DNA of 58,128 nucleotides, from positions 1 through 58,128 of the forward strand of contig JAAYXB010000005.1 of assembly GCA_012516125.1 (NCBI GenBank). Direction: 5' to 3'. This document shows positions 33,834 to 42,422 of this stretch, in pieces. The position numbers and the translations under genes are program-made. The stretch comes from Bacillota bacterium (GTDB taxonomy: Bacteria; Bacillota; SHA-98; UBA4971). The stretch's first letter is position 1, and each line of letters opens with the position of its first letter. The notes beneath the pieces are model-generated. The model was not told the DNA's origin and made no database searches. It saw only the letters and a list, made by a program, of their open reading frames with translations.

Positions 33834-34862
33834 ATGGAAGACAAGACCATGCTGGCGGCGGTCTTCGAGGGCAACGGCAGGCTTGCCGTCAAGGAGGTCC
33901 CAGTCCCTACGATTCGCAAGGACGATGAGGTCCTTCTCAAAGTCGAGGCTGCCAGCATCTGCGGGACCGACGTACACATCCTGGAGGTCCCGCCGGGCCA
34001 TCCGGCGACACCCGGTTCCATCCTCGGCCACGAATACGTTGGGACCGTTCTCAAGACGGGTCCGCTTGTGGAAGGGCTTCAGGAAGGCGACAGGGTCGTG
34101 ATCGATCCCAACCTTACTTGCGGCAGGTGCCGGTATTGCCGCATGGGAATGCCGAACATGTGCGAGAACATGACCACACTCGGCATCTTCCTCGATGGCG
34201 GGTTTGCGAGGTACAACGTAGCACCGGCGCGGGCCCTCCACAAGATCTCGAACACGGTTCCTGCTGATGTGGCGGTCTTTGCGGAGCCTCTTTCATGTGT
34301 GGTCAACGGCACCGAGAAGGTGCGCTTGCATCCGGGCGAATCCGTGGTCGTGCTGGGGGCGGGGCCGATCGGGCTCCTGTTCATACAGGTGTTCCGCGCA
34401 GCCGGCGCGGGCAGGATAATCGTCTCCGAGATGGCCGAAGTGAGGGCAGAGGCAGCCAGACGGAGCGGGGCGGACCTTGTGATCGATCCGCGTAGCACCG
34501 ACATCAAGGCGAAGGTGATGGCTGAAACAGGCATCGGTGCGGATGTCGTGGTGGATGCCGTGGGCACGCTCCTGCCGGTGGCGCTGGATCTCGTAAGACG
34601 CGGAGGCAAGGTGCTCCTCTTCGGAATGAACCAGTCGGTTGCGCCTCCGGTTGCACAGTACTACATCACCCGCCACGAGGTTGCCGTGCTCGGCACCTAC
34701 ATAGCCAAGTACACGTTCCCGCCGGCCATCAAGGTGCTGGAGAGTGGGGCTGTCAAAACGGACGCGCTGATAACGCATCGCGTGAGCGTTGCGAACATAC
34801 ACGACGGTTTTGAAGCGATGAGGTCCGGCAAGGCTGTCAAGGTGGTCGTGACGCCGGAGTAA
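33834..34862 (+). CDS. Second zinc-dependent sugar alcohol dehydrogenase
   Basis: A 342-residue medium-chain dehydrogenase of the threonine/sorbitol dehydrogenase type. Catalytic site SICGTDVHILE and GHEYVG, structural zinc CGRCRYCRMGMPNMC, NAD site GAGPIGLLFIQVF. ATG 33834 follows GGGAGGGG; the 14-residue extension overlaps the previous gene and is not needed. No intact inositol 2-dehydrogenase (IolG) is present in the window, so this enzyme could supply the first oxidation of the cyclitol. Alternatively it reduces the keto-acid product further down. The sequence does not decide between these. Confidence 0.82.
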   Translation: MEDKTMLAAVFEGNGRLAVKEVPVPTIRKDDEVLLKVEAASICGTDVHILEVPPGHPATPGSILGHEYVGTVLKTGPLVEGLQEGDRVVIDPNLTCGRCRYCRMGMPNMCENMTTLGIFLDGGFARYNVAPARALHKISNTVPADVAVFAEPLSCVVNGTEKVRLHPGESVVVLGAGPIGLLFIQVFRAAGAGRIIVSEMAEVRAEAARRSGADLVIDPRSTDIKAKVMAETGIGADVVVDAVGTLLPVALDLVRRGGKVLLFGMNQSVAPPVAQYYITRHEVAVLGTYIAKYTFPPAIKVLESGAVKTDALITHRVSVANIHDGFEAMRSGKAVKVVVTPE

Positions 34863-34881
34863 AAGGAAGGAGCATGTCAGC

Positions 34882-35853
34882 ATGGGCAAATGGGAGCTAC
34901 CCCCGAAAAAGGGGCACATGGACGAACCGTCAGGTGTGTACCTGCAGAACATGACGATGAGCCAGATTGAGGAGCGTCTTAAGAAAGATGACATCCTCAT
35001 CATCCCGGTTGGATCCACGGAGAACCACGGGCCCAACGCGTGCATCGGCGAAGACACTTTTCTCGTGACGAGGATGGCCGAGGCAGTCGCGCTGCGGACC
35101 GGCTGCACCGTCGCTCAGCCGACCTGGTACGGTTCTCATCCGTTCCACCACATGGGGATGCCCGGCACGGTGATAGTGCCTGAGGAGATCTTTTGCGGGC
35201 TTCTCAAGTCCATGATGGCGGGATTCTGGAACATGGGGTTCCGTAAGATGATACTCCTCAACGGGCACGGCCAGGAGTATGTGATTCCCACGGCGATACA
35301 TCAGTTCGGGAAGACGTATCAGGTGCCGGCGATCATCATCAACGTCAATTGGTACCACGCTGTGCAGGACCATTTCAAGCTGAAAGACCAGGGCGGAGTG
35401 TACGAGACTCCTTTCATTCACGCCGACGAAGTGGAGACATCGTGGAGCCTTGCTTTGTTCCCGGAGTTGATGGACCAGTCGAAGGCGGTGGACACGAAGC
35501 CGAGGGGCTACCTGCCTGAGGGTCACGTGGACAAGGCGGGCAACCTGCTTCACAGGCCGATAGCCTGGTACGGGCATATCGGGTGCGGGCCGGCGGAGTA
35601 TGCCGCGACGCCTGAGGGATGTGTGGGCAGGGCGACGCTGGCGGACCCGGAGAAGGCGAAGCCTGGCATCGAGGCCTTCCTGGACTACATGGTGAAGCTG
35701 CATGACGACATCCTCAAGGCGTTCCCGCCTGGCAAGCTGCCGCCGATCGAGGATATGAGCCAGCGGCGTCGCGAGGACATCGAAGCCGTGCTCAAAGGAC
35801 CCCTTGCGCCCGGTGGGCGGAGCATTTACTCCCTAGTGTACCCGCCTGCGTGA
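34882..35853 (+). CDS. iolN: Creatininase-family hydrolase, probable 3-dehydro-scyllo-inosose hydrolase (IolN)
   Basis: A 323-residue creatininase-family protein. Metal-binding signatures VGSTENHGPNACIGEDT and LLNGHGQEYVIP, then HADEVETSWSLALFPE, are those of the family. In Thermotoga maritima the homologous IolN (TM0413) hydrolyses the diketo-inositol made by IolM to 5-keto-L-gluconate, opening the ring. The gene follows the two dehydrogenases with a 19-bp gap and precedes the IolO-like epimerase, supporting the same step here. It starts with ATG 34882 after AAGGAAGGAG. Confidence 0.8.
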   Translation: MGKWELPPKKGHMDEPSGVYLQNMTMSQIEERLKKDDILIIPVGSTENHGPNACIGEDTFLVTRMAEAVALRTGCTVAQPTWYGSHPFHHMGMPGTVIVPEEIFCGLLKSMMAGFWNMGFRKMILLNGHGQEYVIPTAIHQFGKTYQVPAIIINVNWYHAVQDHFKLKDQGGVYETPFIHADEVETSWSLALFPELMDQSKAVDTKPRGYLPEGHVDKAGNLLHRPIAWYGHIGCGPAEYAATPEGCVGRATLADPEKAKPGIEAFLDYMVKLHDDILKAFPPGKLPPIEDMSQRRREDIEAVLKGPLAPGGRSIYSLVYPPA

Positions 35854-35923
35854 GACAACTTCACGACCGGTTCCCGGGAAGAGGCCGCGGGAGCAACGCG
35901 AGAGTGACCGGGGGGACGCTGGA

Positions 35924-36742
35924 ATGAAGTTGAGCATCGTGGTCAACGCGACGCCCAGAGCGACGTCGCTCGCTGCCGACACATCGCTTGAAGAAGCGAT
36001 GGCGCTTGCAGCAGAGGTGGGATTCCACGGCGTTGAGCTCGCCATAAAAGACCCCGCAAGCCTGGACGCGGCGTCACTTAAGAATGTGCTGGCGGCCCGC
36101 GGCCTCGAGGTTCCGGCGCTCGGGACGGGGGCTGCATACGCGGAGGGACTCAGCTTGTCCCATCCGGACGCTGCGCGGCGTGAGGGCGCCGTTTCGCGCC
36201 TGAAAGCCCACGTGGACCTGGCTGGGGATCTCGGCGCTTACGTGATAGTCGGGCTCATCCGCGGTCGCGCCCAGGACGGCCTGGGCCGGGACCGTGCCAT
36301 CGAGTGCATCGCGGCAGGCCTTCGCGAGGTCGCGGGATATGCCGCCACGCGCGGAGTGAAGATCCTTCTCGAGCCCATAAACCGCTATGAGACGGACATC
36401 ATCAACACCGTGGCCGACGCGCTCGTGATCGCTGAGGCAACGGGCGATAACGTTGGGCTACTGGTCGACACGTTCCATATGAATATCGAGGAGCCGTCGA
36501 TCACGGGTTCGCTTCAGGATGCCGCGTCGCGAGTTTGGCATGTGCACGTGGCGGACAGCAATAGGTGGGCCCCAGGCTACGGACACCTGGACTTCCAGGC
36601 GGTGGTAGATGCGCTGGACCACATGGGGTACGAAGGCTACCTTTCTGCCGAGATAATGCACAGGCCTGACGTTCGTGCTGCTTACACGGGAACTTACAAG
36701 CACCTGGCGCCCCTCATCGGGTTAGCGGGGCGATTGGCATAG
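35924..36742 (+). CDS. iolO: Sugar epimerase, probable 5-keto-L-gluconate epimerase (IolO)
   Basis: A 272-residue xylose-isomerase-like TIM barrel. Metal ligands are visible in LEPINRYETDIINT (Glu), LVDTFHMNIEEPS (Asp, His), HVADSNRWAPGYGHLDF (His) and LSAEIMH (Glu). The N-terminus MKLSIVVNA, GLSLSHPDAARR and VGLIRGR closely follow Thermotoga IolO (TM0416), which converts 5-keto-L-gluconate to D-tagaturonate. The gene follows iolN by 70 bp. Of the three iol-like assignments this one has the clearest motif match. Confidence 0.85.
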   Translation: MKLSIVVNATPRATSLAADTSLEEAMALAAEVGFHGVELAIKDPASLDAASLKNVLAARGLEVPALGTGAAYAEGLSLSHPDAARREGAVSRLKAHVDLAGDLGAYVIVGLIRGRAQDGLGRDRAIECIAAGLREVAGYAATRGVKILLEPINRYETDIINTVADALVIAEATGDNVGLLVDTFHMNIEEPSITGSLQDAASRVWHVHVADSNRWAPGYGHLDFQAVVDALDHMGYEGYLSAEIMHRPDVRAAYTGTYKHLAPLIGLAGRLA

Positions 36743-36861
36743 AGAGACGCGCCGAGAGCCAACGACGTCGCCGACGCTGTCGCTGTCACGCTTGCGCTGT
36801 CGGTGCGAGATGCCGCTTACGGGTGCTGCTGTCAATGGCAGAGCAGAGGAGGGTACAAGGC

Positions 36862-37911
36862 ATGCCAGGACGGTTTGGGTACACCGTTGAGGGATATGAG
36901 TTTCAGGCGGAGGACTTCCTTCCTGCAAGGATATGCGACAGAATCGTTGACATCAGGGTGAGTAAGCCCGGGCTTATAAGGGAAGCCGCCCAGAGCCGCA
37001 AGAGGCGCCGCGCGTTGACACGGGATGGCAAGCTGACCATCCTGGCGACGGACCATCCCGCCCGTATGGTGACGAAAGTGGGCGATAACCCCGTGGCCAT
37101 CGGCGACCGGTACAGCCTGCTTGCCCGTGTGGCGAGGGTGCTGACCGACCCTGGCTTCGACGGGGTGATGGCGACGCCCGATATCATCGAGGAGTTGCTG
37201 GTTCTGGACTACCTCGTTCAAGAGGCTGGAGGGCCCTCGTTCCTCGATGAGAAGGTCATCCTCGGGTGTATGAACCGGGGAGGGCTTGCAGGTGTGGCAT
37301 TCGAAATGGATGACAGGATGACAGCCTATACCACGGACTCCATCGCCGAGATGGGGCTCGATGGCGCGAAGATCATGTTCAGGCTGGATCCAGATAACCC
37401 CGACTCGGGCAAGACGATCATGTACTGCGTGGAGGTCATCAACGAGCTCGTTGATCTGGGCATCCCGGTGTTCCTGGAAGCCCTCATGATGCAGAGGGCC
37501 GACGGGAAACTCAAGACCCTGAAAGAGGCGGAGGCGCTCATCAAGGTCGTAGGCGTAGCCTCCGGGCTTGGGAAGTCCAGTGCATACACATGGCTCAAAA
37601 TCCCGTACTGCGAGGGCTATGACAAAGTGGCCAGGGCCACCACCTGCCCCATACTCATGTTGGGCGGAGAGTCGACCGGCGATCCAACTGGCATACTCCA
37701 GGAGTTCGCCGCCGGAATGCATGCAGGGGCCACCGTAAGGGGCGCGCTTGTGGGTAGGAACGTGACGTTCCCTGGCAAGGACGATCCTCGTGCCGTGGCG
37801 GTCGCTGTGAACGAGATAGTCCATAGGGGCCTCGATGCTGAGGCTGCCACACGAGTGCTCATGGAGACTCGCGGCAAGGACATGGACGCGATTACTCGCT
37901 ATCTGGGCTAA
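36862..37911 (+). CDS. Cgl0159-type class I aldolase
   Basis: A 349-residue (beta/alpha)8 protein of the DhnA/LacD-like aldolase group; I recognise it as the Cgl0159 family, named from a Corynebacterium protein linked with sugar/inositol genes. The Schiff-base lysine is probably Lys246 in TWLKIPYC. The GGES segment and the C-terminal VGRNVTFPGKDDP resemble the phosphate-binding turn of class I aldolases, so a phosphorylated substrate is likely. ATG 36862 follows AGGAGGG by nine bases. It lies between the epimerase and a PPi-type phosphofructokinase homologue, suggesting that it cleaves the product of that kinase. Confidence 0.75.
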   Translation: MPGRFGYTVEGYEFQAEDFLPARICDRIVDIRVSKPGLIREAAQSRKRRRALTRDGKLTILATDHPARMVTKVGDNPVAIGDRYSLLARVARVLTDPGFDGVMATPDIIEELLVLDYLVQEAGGPSFLDEKVILGCMNRGGLAGVAFEMDDRMTAYTTDSIAEMGLDGAKIMFRLDPDNPDSGKTIMYCVEVINELVDLGIPVFLEALMMQRADGKLKTLKEAEALIKVVGVASGLGKSSAYTWLKIPYCEGYDKVARATTCPILMLGGESTGDPTGILQEFAAGMHAGATVRGALVGRNVTFPGKDDPRAVAVAVNEIVHRGLDAEAATRVLMETRGKDMDAITRYLG

Positions 37912-38034
37912 GGATGACGGGGCGCCGGTGCGACTGAGTCCGACCGGCACTACCGAATCGGGCCGGCGCGGCTGGCGGCACGCTTGACGGTAGGCGAGTG
38001 GTGCGCCGCAGCCAGACACAGGAGGATGATGGGC

Positions 38035-39240
38035 ATGCCGTTGAAAGGCAACGCAGTTGTGGGACAATCCGGTGGGCCAACCGCAGTGATAAACGCGAGT
38101 CTCGCGGGGGTAGTCGAGGAGGCTCTCGAGCATTCCGAGGTCCTGGGCGTTTATGGCGGGGTGCATGGCGTCCTGGGGATGCTCAAGGAGGACTTCATCG
38201 ATCTCGGCAAACAGGACCCGTCTGTCATTCGCGGGCTTCGCAGCACGCCTTCTGCGGCCCTCGGATCATGCCGCTACAAGGTATCGGCGGAGGATTGCCG
38301 GAAGCTCGTGGAGATCTTCAGGAAGTACAACATTCGGTACTTCTTCTACATAGGCGGCAACGACTCCGCCGATACCTCCAACAAGGTGAGTAAGGCCGCG
38401 AAGGAAGCAGGGTACGAGCTCGCCGTGGTGGCGATCCCCAAGACGATAGATAATGACCTCGCAGTGACCGACCACTCCCCGGGCTACGGCAGCGTCGCGC
38501 GCTGGGTCGCGACGGCGGTGAGGGACGCGGGGCTTGACACGGAAGCCATCGGAGTCGTCGACAACGTCAAGATCATTGAGGTTATGGGCAGGAACGCTGG
38601 GTGGATCACTGCCGCCACCGCGCTCGCAAGGGACCACGCGGACGCCGCACCGCACCTCATCTACCTGCCGGAGCGGCCGTTTTGCGCTGAGAAGTTCCTC
38701 GCGGACGTGAAGGCGGTCTACGACAAGCTCGGGCACTGCGTGGTGACGGTGTGCGAGGGACTGAAGGACGAGACGGGGACATACGTCACAGCTTCGTCTC
38801 GATCCATCGACACCGATAAATTCGGCCACAAGCAGCTCGGTGGGGTCGGAGAATTCCTCTGCAACCTTGTGGCGACGAACCTGAAGCTCAAGGCGAGGTG
38901 CGACAAGCCCGGCACGATTCAAAGGGTGTCCGCGGCGCTGGCCTCGCCGGTGGATGTTGCCGAAGCCTATGAGGTCGGCCGGCATGCCGTGAGGTGCGCG
39001 GTCCAAGGGATCACCGACAAAATGGTGACCATCATGAGGAAGCCGGGGCCGGGCTATGAGGCGGAGATGGGAACTTGCGACCTCGAAGCCGTCGCCAACG
39101 AGGAGAAGTATGTGCCCGATGAGTTCATAAACGAAGCGGGGAACGATGTCACCCGAGCGTTCGTGGAGTATGCGTCGCCTCTCATCGGCGGACCGCTGCC
39201 GCCGTACGCGAGGCTTGAGCGTATTCGTGTGAAGGCGTGA
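38035..39240 (+). CDS. pfp: PPi-type 6-phosphofructokinase homologue
   Basis: A 401-residue phosphofructokinase-family protein. The N-terminal GQSGGPTAVINASLAG phosphoryl-donor loop, GGNDS (Asp110 where ATP enzymes have Gly) and PKTIDNDL (Lys136 where ATP enzymes have Gly) are marks of pyrophosphate-dependent enzymes. GRNAGWITAATAL and the later LKDETG region also fit. ATG 38035 follows AGGAGG by nine bases. The placement, directly after an aldolase in an inositol-like operon, is unusual for a glycolytic enzyme. It may phosphorylate fructose 6-phosphate, or a keto-acid such as D-tagaturonate at C1; the latter is inference. Confidence 0.85.
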   Translation: MPLKGNAVVGQSGGPTAVINASLAGVVEEALEHSEVLGVYGGVHGVLGMLKEDFIDLGKQDPSVIRGLRSTPSAALGSCRYKVSAEDCRKLVEIFRKYNIRYFFYIGGNDSADTSNKVSKAAKEAGYELAVVAIPKTIDNDLAVTDHSPGYGSVARWVATAVRDAGLDTEAIGVVDNVKIIEVMGRNAGWITAATALARDHADAAPHLIYLPERPFCAEKFLADVKAVYDKLGHCVVTVCEGLKDETGTYVTASSRSIDTDKFGHKQLGGVGEFLCNLVATNLKLKARCDKPGTIQRVSAALASPVDVAEAYEVGRHAVRCAVQGITDKMVTIMRKPGPGYEAEMGTCDLEAVANEEKYVPDEFINEAGNDVTRAFVEYASPLIGGPLPPYARLERIRVKA

Positions 39241-39594
39241 AGGCCGGAGGTGTCGGCGAGTTGCCGGGCGAGCCGCGTAGCCGGATGGCCACGATGATCT
39301 GGGGATCTGGGCGCTCGACACGCTAGCCACCCGACACACGCAAACGCATTCACTGCCGTCAACTCAGCAACTTGCGCAAACCTTTAGAGTCAAAGCACTG
39401 CAGACGGACAGGCTGGAAGCGACCCTTGGCGACTCGGGATCACCGTCCGGTCTCCCATCGGAAGAAGGGGGTGGGAGACAGTCGGTGCGCCGCTGCGGAT
39501 CTCAAGGAGCTTAGCGAAGGAAACCTCGAGGGCGTGGAGTTTGACACTGTCGCTGCTTGTCACATTCCCGTAATCAAAAAAGGAGGGTTTCCGG
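39241..39594. other. Leader of the sugar ABC transporter genes
   Basis: No gene is seen in 354 bp. A TTGACA hexamer at 39541-39546 could be a -35 box, but the -10 position is poor. The strong AAAGGAGGG just before 39595 is the ribosome binding site of the binding-protein gene. Confidence 0.35.
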
Positions 39595-40560
39595 ATGAAG
39601 AGGCTTGTCGGGTTGGTCTTGGTGTTGTGTTGCGCTCTTGTGCTAGGCGGGTTTGGCTCCGCGACGTTGGCGGCGGATGAGATGACGTTCTATGTCATAG
39701 CCCATGCCGGCCCGGGCGATCCATTCTGGGCAGTGGTGCAACGTGGGGTGCAGGATGCCGGAAAGGCGCTCGGAGTCAGGGCGATCTTCGAGGGTCCAGC
39801 GGGTTACAACGTCCCGGAGCAGGTCGCCATGTTCCGTGCGGCTGTGGAGGCAAAGGCGAACGGGATTGCCACAACGATCAGCGATGCGAGGGCCTGGGCC
39901 GAGCCTATCAAAGAGGCCAGGAAGCGCGGCATCCCTGTCATAGCCATCAACTGCAAGGAACCCGAGGAGCTTCGCGGTACCATCCCCTACATGGCCTACA
40001 TCGGCATGGACGAGTACGAGGCTGGCAAGATGGCGGCGCGCCAGCTGTTGCCCAAGCTCAAGAAGGGTGCCCGGGTCGTGGTGGCGATTCACCAGGCGGG
40101 CCACGTGGGCCTGGAGGCTCGTGCAAAGGGCATCACCGAGGTGATCACCAAGGAGATCGGCGGGAAAGTAGACAAACTTGATATCACTCAGGACGCCACG
40201 CAGGCAATCGGCATTCTCCGCAGTTACCTGAAAGCTAACCCTGACACAGCGGCCATCTTTACCCTGGGCCCGCTCGGGGCGATCCCGACCATCAAGATGA
40301 TCAGGGACGACGGTCTGAAGGGCAAGGTCCTCATGGTATCATTCGACCTTGACCCGACGGTTATCCAGGCCATCTCGGACGGGATCTGCGAGGGAACCGT
40401 TGACCAGCAGCAATACCTCCAGGGCTACATGGCGGTGGTAGAGCTCTATCTGTATGCGAAGTACAAGCTAAACCCTGCCGACTATGACACCGGACGGGGC
40501 TTCGTCACCGCGGAAACCGCGGACGCGGTCGCGTCCCTTGTGAAGCAGGGCTATAGATGA
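39595..40560 (+). CDS. Sugar ABC transporter substrate-binding protein (CUT2/ribose-binding type)
   Basis: A 321-residue exported binding protein. The signal peptide (residues 1 to about 26, RLVGLVLVLCCALVLGG core, cleavage near LAADE) is followed by a periplasmic-binding-protein type I fold: AHAGPGDPFWAVVQRGVQDA, MFRAAVEAKANGIATTISD, RGIPVIAINCKEP and YIGMDEYEAGKMAARQLLP. These are patterns of ribose/inositol binding proteins. With the permease and ATPase that follow it makes a complete importer, probably for the cyclitol or sugar consumed by the upstream enzymes. Confidence 0.9.
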   Translation: MKRLVGLVLVLCCALVLGGFGSATLAADEMTFYVIAHAGPGDPFWAVVQRGVQDAGKALGVRAIFEGPAGYNVPEQVAMFRAAVEAKANGIATTISDARAWAEPIKEARKRGIPVIAINCKEPEELRGTIPYMAYIGMDEYEAGKMAARQLLPKLKKGARVVVAIHQAGHVGLEARAKGITEVITKEIGGKVDKLDITQDATQAIGILRSYLKANPDTAAIFTLGPLGAIPTIKMIRDDGLKGKVLMVSFDLDPTVIQAISDGICEGTVDQQQYLQGYMAVVELYLYAKYKLNPADYDTGRGFVTAETADAVASLVKQGYR

Positions 40561-40583
40561 GCCGCACGGTGTGCCTCGCAAGG

Positions 40584-40611
40584 AATGCGGGGAGGTGGTC
40601 CTCCCCGCATT
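40584..40611 (+). promoter_or_regulatory. Strong hairpin between binding-protein and permease genes
   Basis: A perfect 12-bp stem (AATGCGGGGAGG with CCTCCCCGCATT, loop TGGT) lies 23 bases after the binding-protein stop codon and ends in TTT, just before the permease ribosome binding site. Such hairpins protect the 3' end of binding-protein mRNA or cause partial termination so that less membrane protein is made. Confidence 0.7.
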
Positions 40612-40630
40612 TTGCCAAGGAGGGGTGGGC

Positions 40631-41593
40631 ATGCGCATAAAGGCGCTGCTGGGCCACCGCGAAGTTGGAGTGGCCGTGGCACTTGTTGTAGTATATGTCG
40701 TCTTTATGTCTATGAAGAAGGAGTTTCTCAGCGCGGGAACGCTCGGGGATATCGTCACCGTCGCAGCAGAGCTCGGCACCGTGGCCGTGGGAGTCAGCTT
40801 TCTGATGATAGCTGGGGAGATGGACCTCTCCGTCGGATCCAACTTTGCCCTCACGGGCATGCTCCTGGCTATGTTCATCACGCGCTTCTCGTGGAATCCA
40901 CACCTCGCCTTCGTGGTCGTTCTCGCGTGCGCGGCTGGGATCGGCGCACTGAACGGCCTGGTGACCTTGAGCGCAAGGATCCCATCGTTCATAACGACGT
41001 TGGGCGCAATGATGTTCTGGAGAGGGGTGGCCCTCTATCTGACGCAGGGCTGGCCGATCAGCGTGTTTGCCGATGTACCGCTTCTGAGATGGCTCGGAGG
41101 AGCAAAGGTGTACCACACGTTCCACATCTCCGCCGTTTGGTGGCTCATAATCGGCGCCGTGTTCTGGGTGACCCTGCAGAAAACGGCCTACGGGAACTGG
41201 GTGTTCGCTACCGGGGGTAAGAGGGCGGCCGCACGCGCGCTCGGCGTCCCGGACACCAGGGTCAAGCTGGTCAACTTCATCCTTGCAGGTGTGATGGCCG
41301 GCCTGGCTGGATGTCTTCAGCTGGGCAGGATGGGTTCGATGTCGCCGGTGTGGGGCCAGGACTTGCCGCTGGAAGCTATCGCAGCGGCAGTCGTCGGCGG
41401 CAACTCCCTGACCGGAGGCGTCGGCAGCATACTGGGGGCCATGCTCGGTGCGGTCACTATGGCGTCCATCAGGATCGGTCTCGTAATGGTGGGAGCGCCG
41501 GCGTACTGGTATATGGCGTTCGTCGGTTTCATCGTCGTGGCTGCCGTCGCGCTCAACGTGAGGTTGGGGGAGGTGATCTCGTGGCACCGGTGA
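40631..41593 (+). CDS. Sugar ABC transporter permease (CUT2 type)
   Basis: A 320-residue permease of the RbsC/FrcC type with about nine membrane segments. Typical motifs are AGEMDLSVGSNFALTGML, LNGLVTLSARIPSFITTLG, FATGGKRAAARALGVPD and AAAVVGGNSLTGGVGSILG. ATG 40631 follows AGGAGGGG, so the 20-residue upstream extension is rejected. It overlaps the ATPase gene by 13 bases. Confidence 0.92.
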   Translation: MRIKALLGHREVGVAVALVVVYVVFMSMKKEFLSAGTLGDIVTVAAELGTVAVGVSFLMIAGEMDLSVGSNFALTGMLLAMFITRFSWNPHLAFVVVLACAAGIGALNGLVTLSARIPSFITTLGAMMFWRGVALYLTQGWPISVFADVPLLRWLGGAKVYHTFHISAVWWLIIGAVFWVTLQKTAYGNWVFATGGKRAAARALGVPDTRVKLVNFILAGVMAGLAGCLQLGRMGSMSPVWGQDLPLEAIAAAVVGGNSLTGGVGSILGAMLGAVTMASIRIGLVMVGAPAYWYMAFVGFIVVAAVALNVRLGEVISWHR

Positions 41594-42399
41594 TGCGAGA
41601 TTCGGTTGCGCCGAACCATGCTGAGCAGGGCACGGCCCCGCTCATGGAAGGGATCTGCCTCTGCAAACGTTTCGGGAAGGTGACCGCTCTCGAAGGGGTC
41701 GACATCGCCATAAGGCGAGGCGAGGTCACCGGGCTCGTAGGGGACAACGGCGCAGGCAAGTCCACGCTCATCAAGATCCTCACGGGAGTGTACCGCCCCG
41801 ATGAAGGAGAACTGCGGTTCGAGGGCCAGAGGGTGGAGTTTGCGTCGCCCAAGGACGCTCGGAGGCTCGGTATCGAGACCGTGTATCAGGATCTCGCGCT
41901 CATCGAGAACATGAGCATCGCGAGGAACTTCTTCTTGGGCGCTGAGCCTCAGCGGAAAGTCGGAATTCTCAACTTGCTCGACGTGAGGAAGATGCGGCTC
42001 GTCACTGAGGAAGCACTCAAAGACATCGGCATCGCGGTCAGGTCTGCAAACGACGAAGTTTCGGTCCTCTCGGGCGGCGAGCGTCAGGCGATAGCGATCG
42101 GCAGGACAATGCACTTCGGCGGCAAACTACTCATACTGGACGAACCGACGTCTGCGCTCTCAGTGCACGAGACCAACAAGGTGCTGACTTACATCGACGA
42201 AGTCCGCAAGCGCGGACTCGCGGTGATATTCATCACGCACAACCTGTATCATGTGTATCCTGTGGCAGACAGGATAGTCGTTCTGGAGCACGGGAGGAAG
42301 GTCGGGGATTTCGCTAAAGACGAGATCTCCGTCGATGAGCTCGTCCAAATCGTCTCATATGGCGCGCAGCGAGTGGCAAGATCGGCAAGACAGCAGTAG
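41581..42399 (+). CDS. Sugar ABC transporter ATPase, single-domain CUT2 type
   Basis: A 272-residue ATPase starting at GTG 41581, preceded by GGAGGTGATCTC; it overlaps the permease stop codon. Walker A GDNGAGKSTLIKIL, the sugar-type TVYQDLALIENM segment, signature VLSGGERQAIAIGR and Walker B LLILDEPTSAL are present. Most CUT2 systems (RbsA, XylG) use a double ATPase of about 500 residues; this one has a single domain, like the fructose FrcA and related systems. It forms the importer with the two upstream genes. Confidence 0.9.
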   Translation: MAPVMRDSVAPNHAEQGTAPLMEGICLCKRFGKVTALEGVDIAIRRGEVTGLVGDNGAGKSTLIKILTGVYRPDEGELRFEGQRVEFASPKDARRLGIETVYQDLALIENMSIARNFFLGAEPQRKVGILNLLDVRKMRLVTEEALKDIGIAVRSANDEVSVLSGGERQAIAIGRTMHFGGKLLILDEPTSALSVHETNKVLTYIDEVRKRGLAVIFITHNLYHVYPVADRIVVLEHGRKVGDFAKDEISVDELVQIVSYGAQRVARSARQQ

Positions 42400-42422
42400 T
42401 CGGAATGGAGGGTTTCTGAAGG

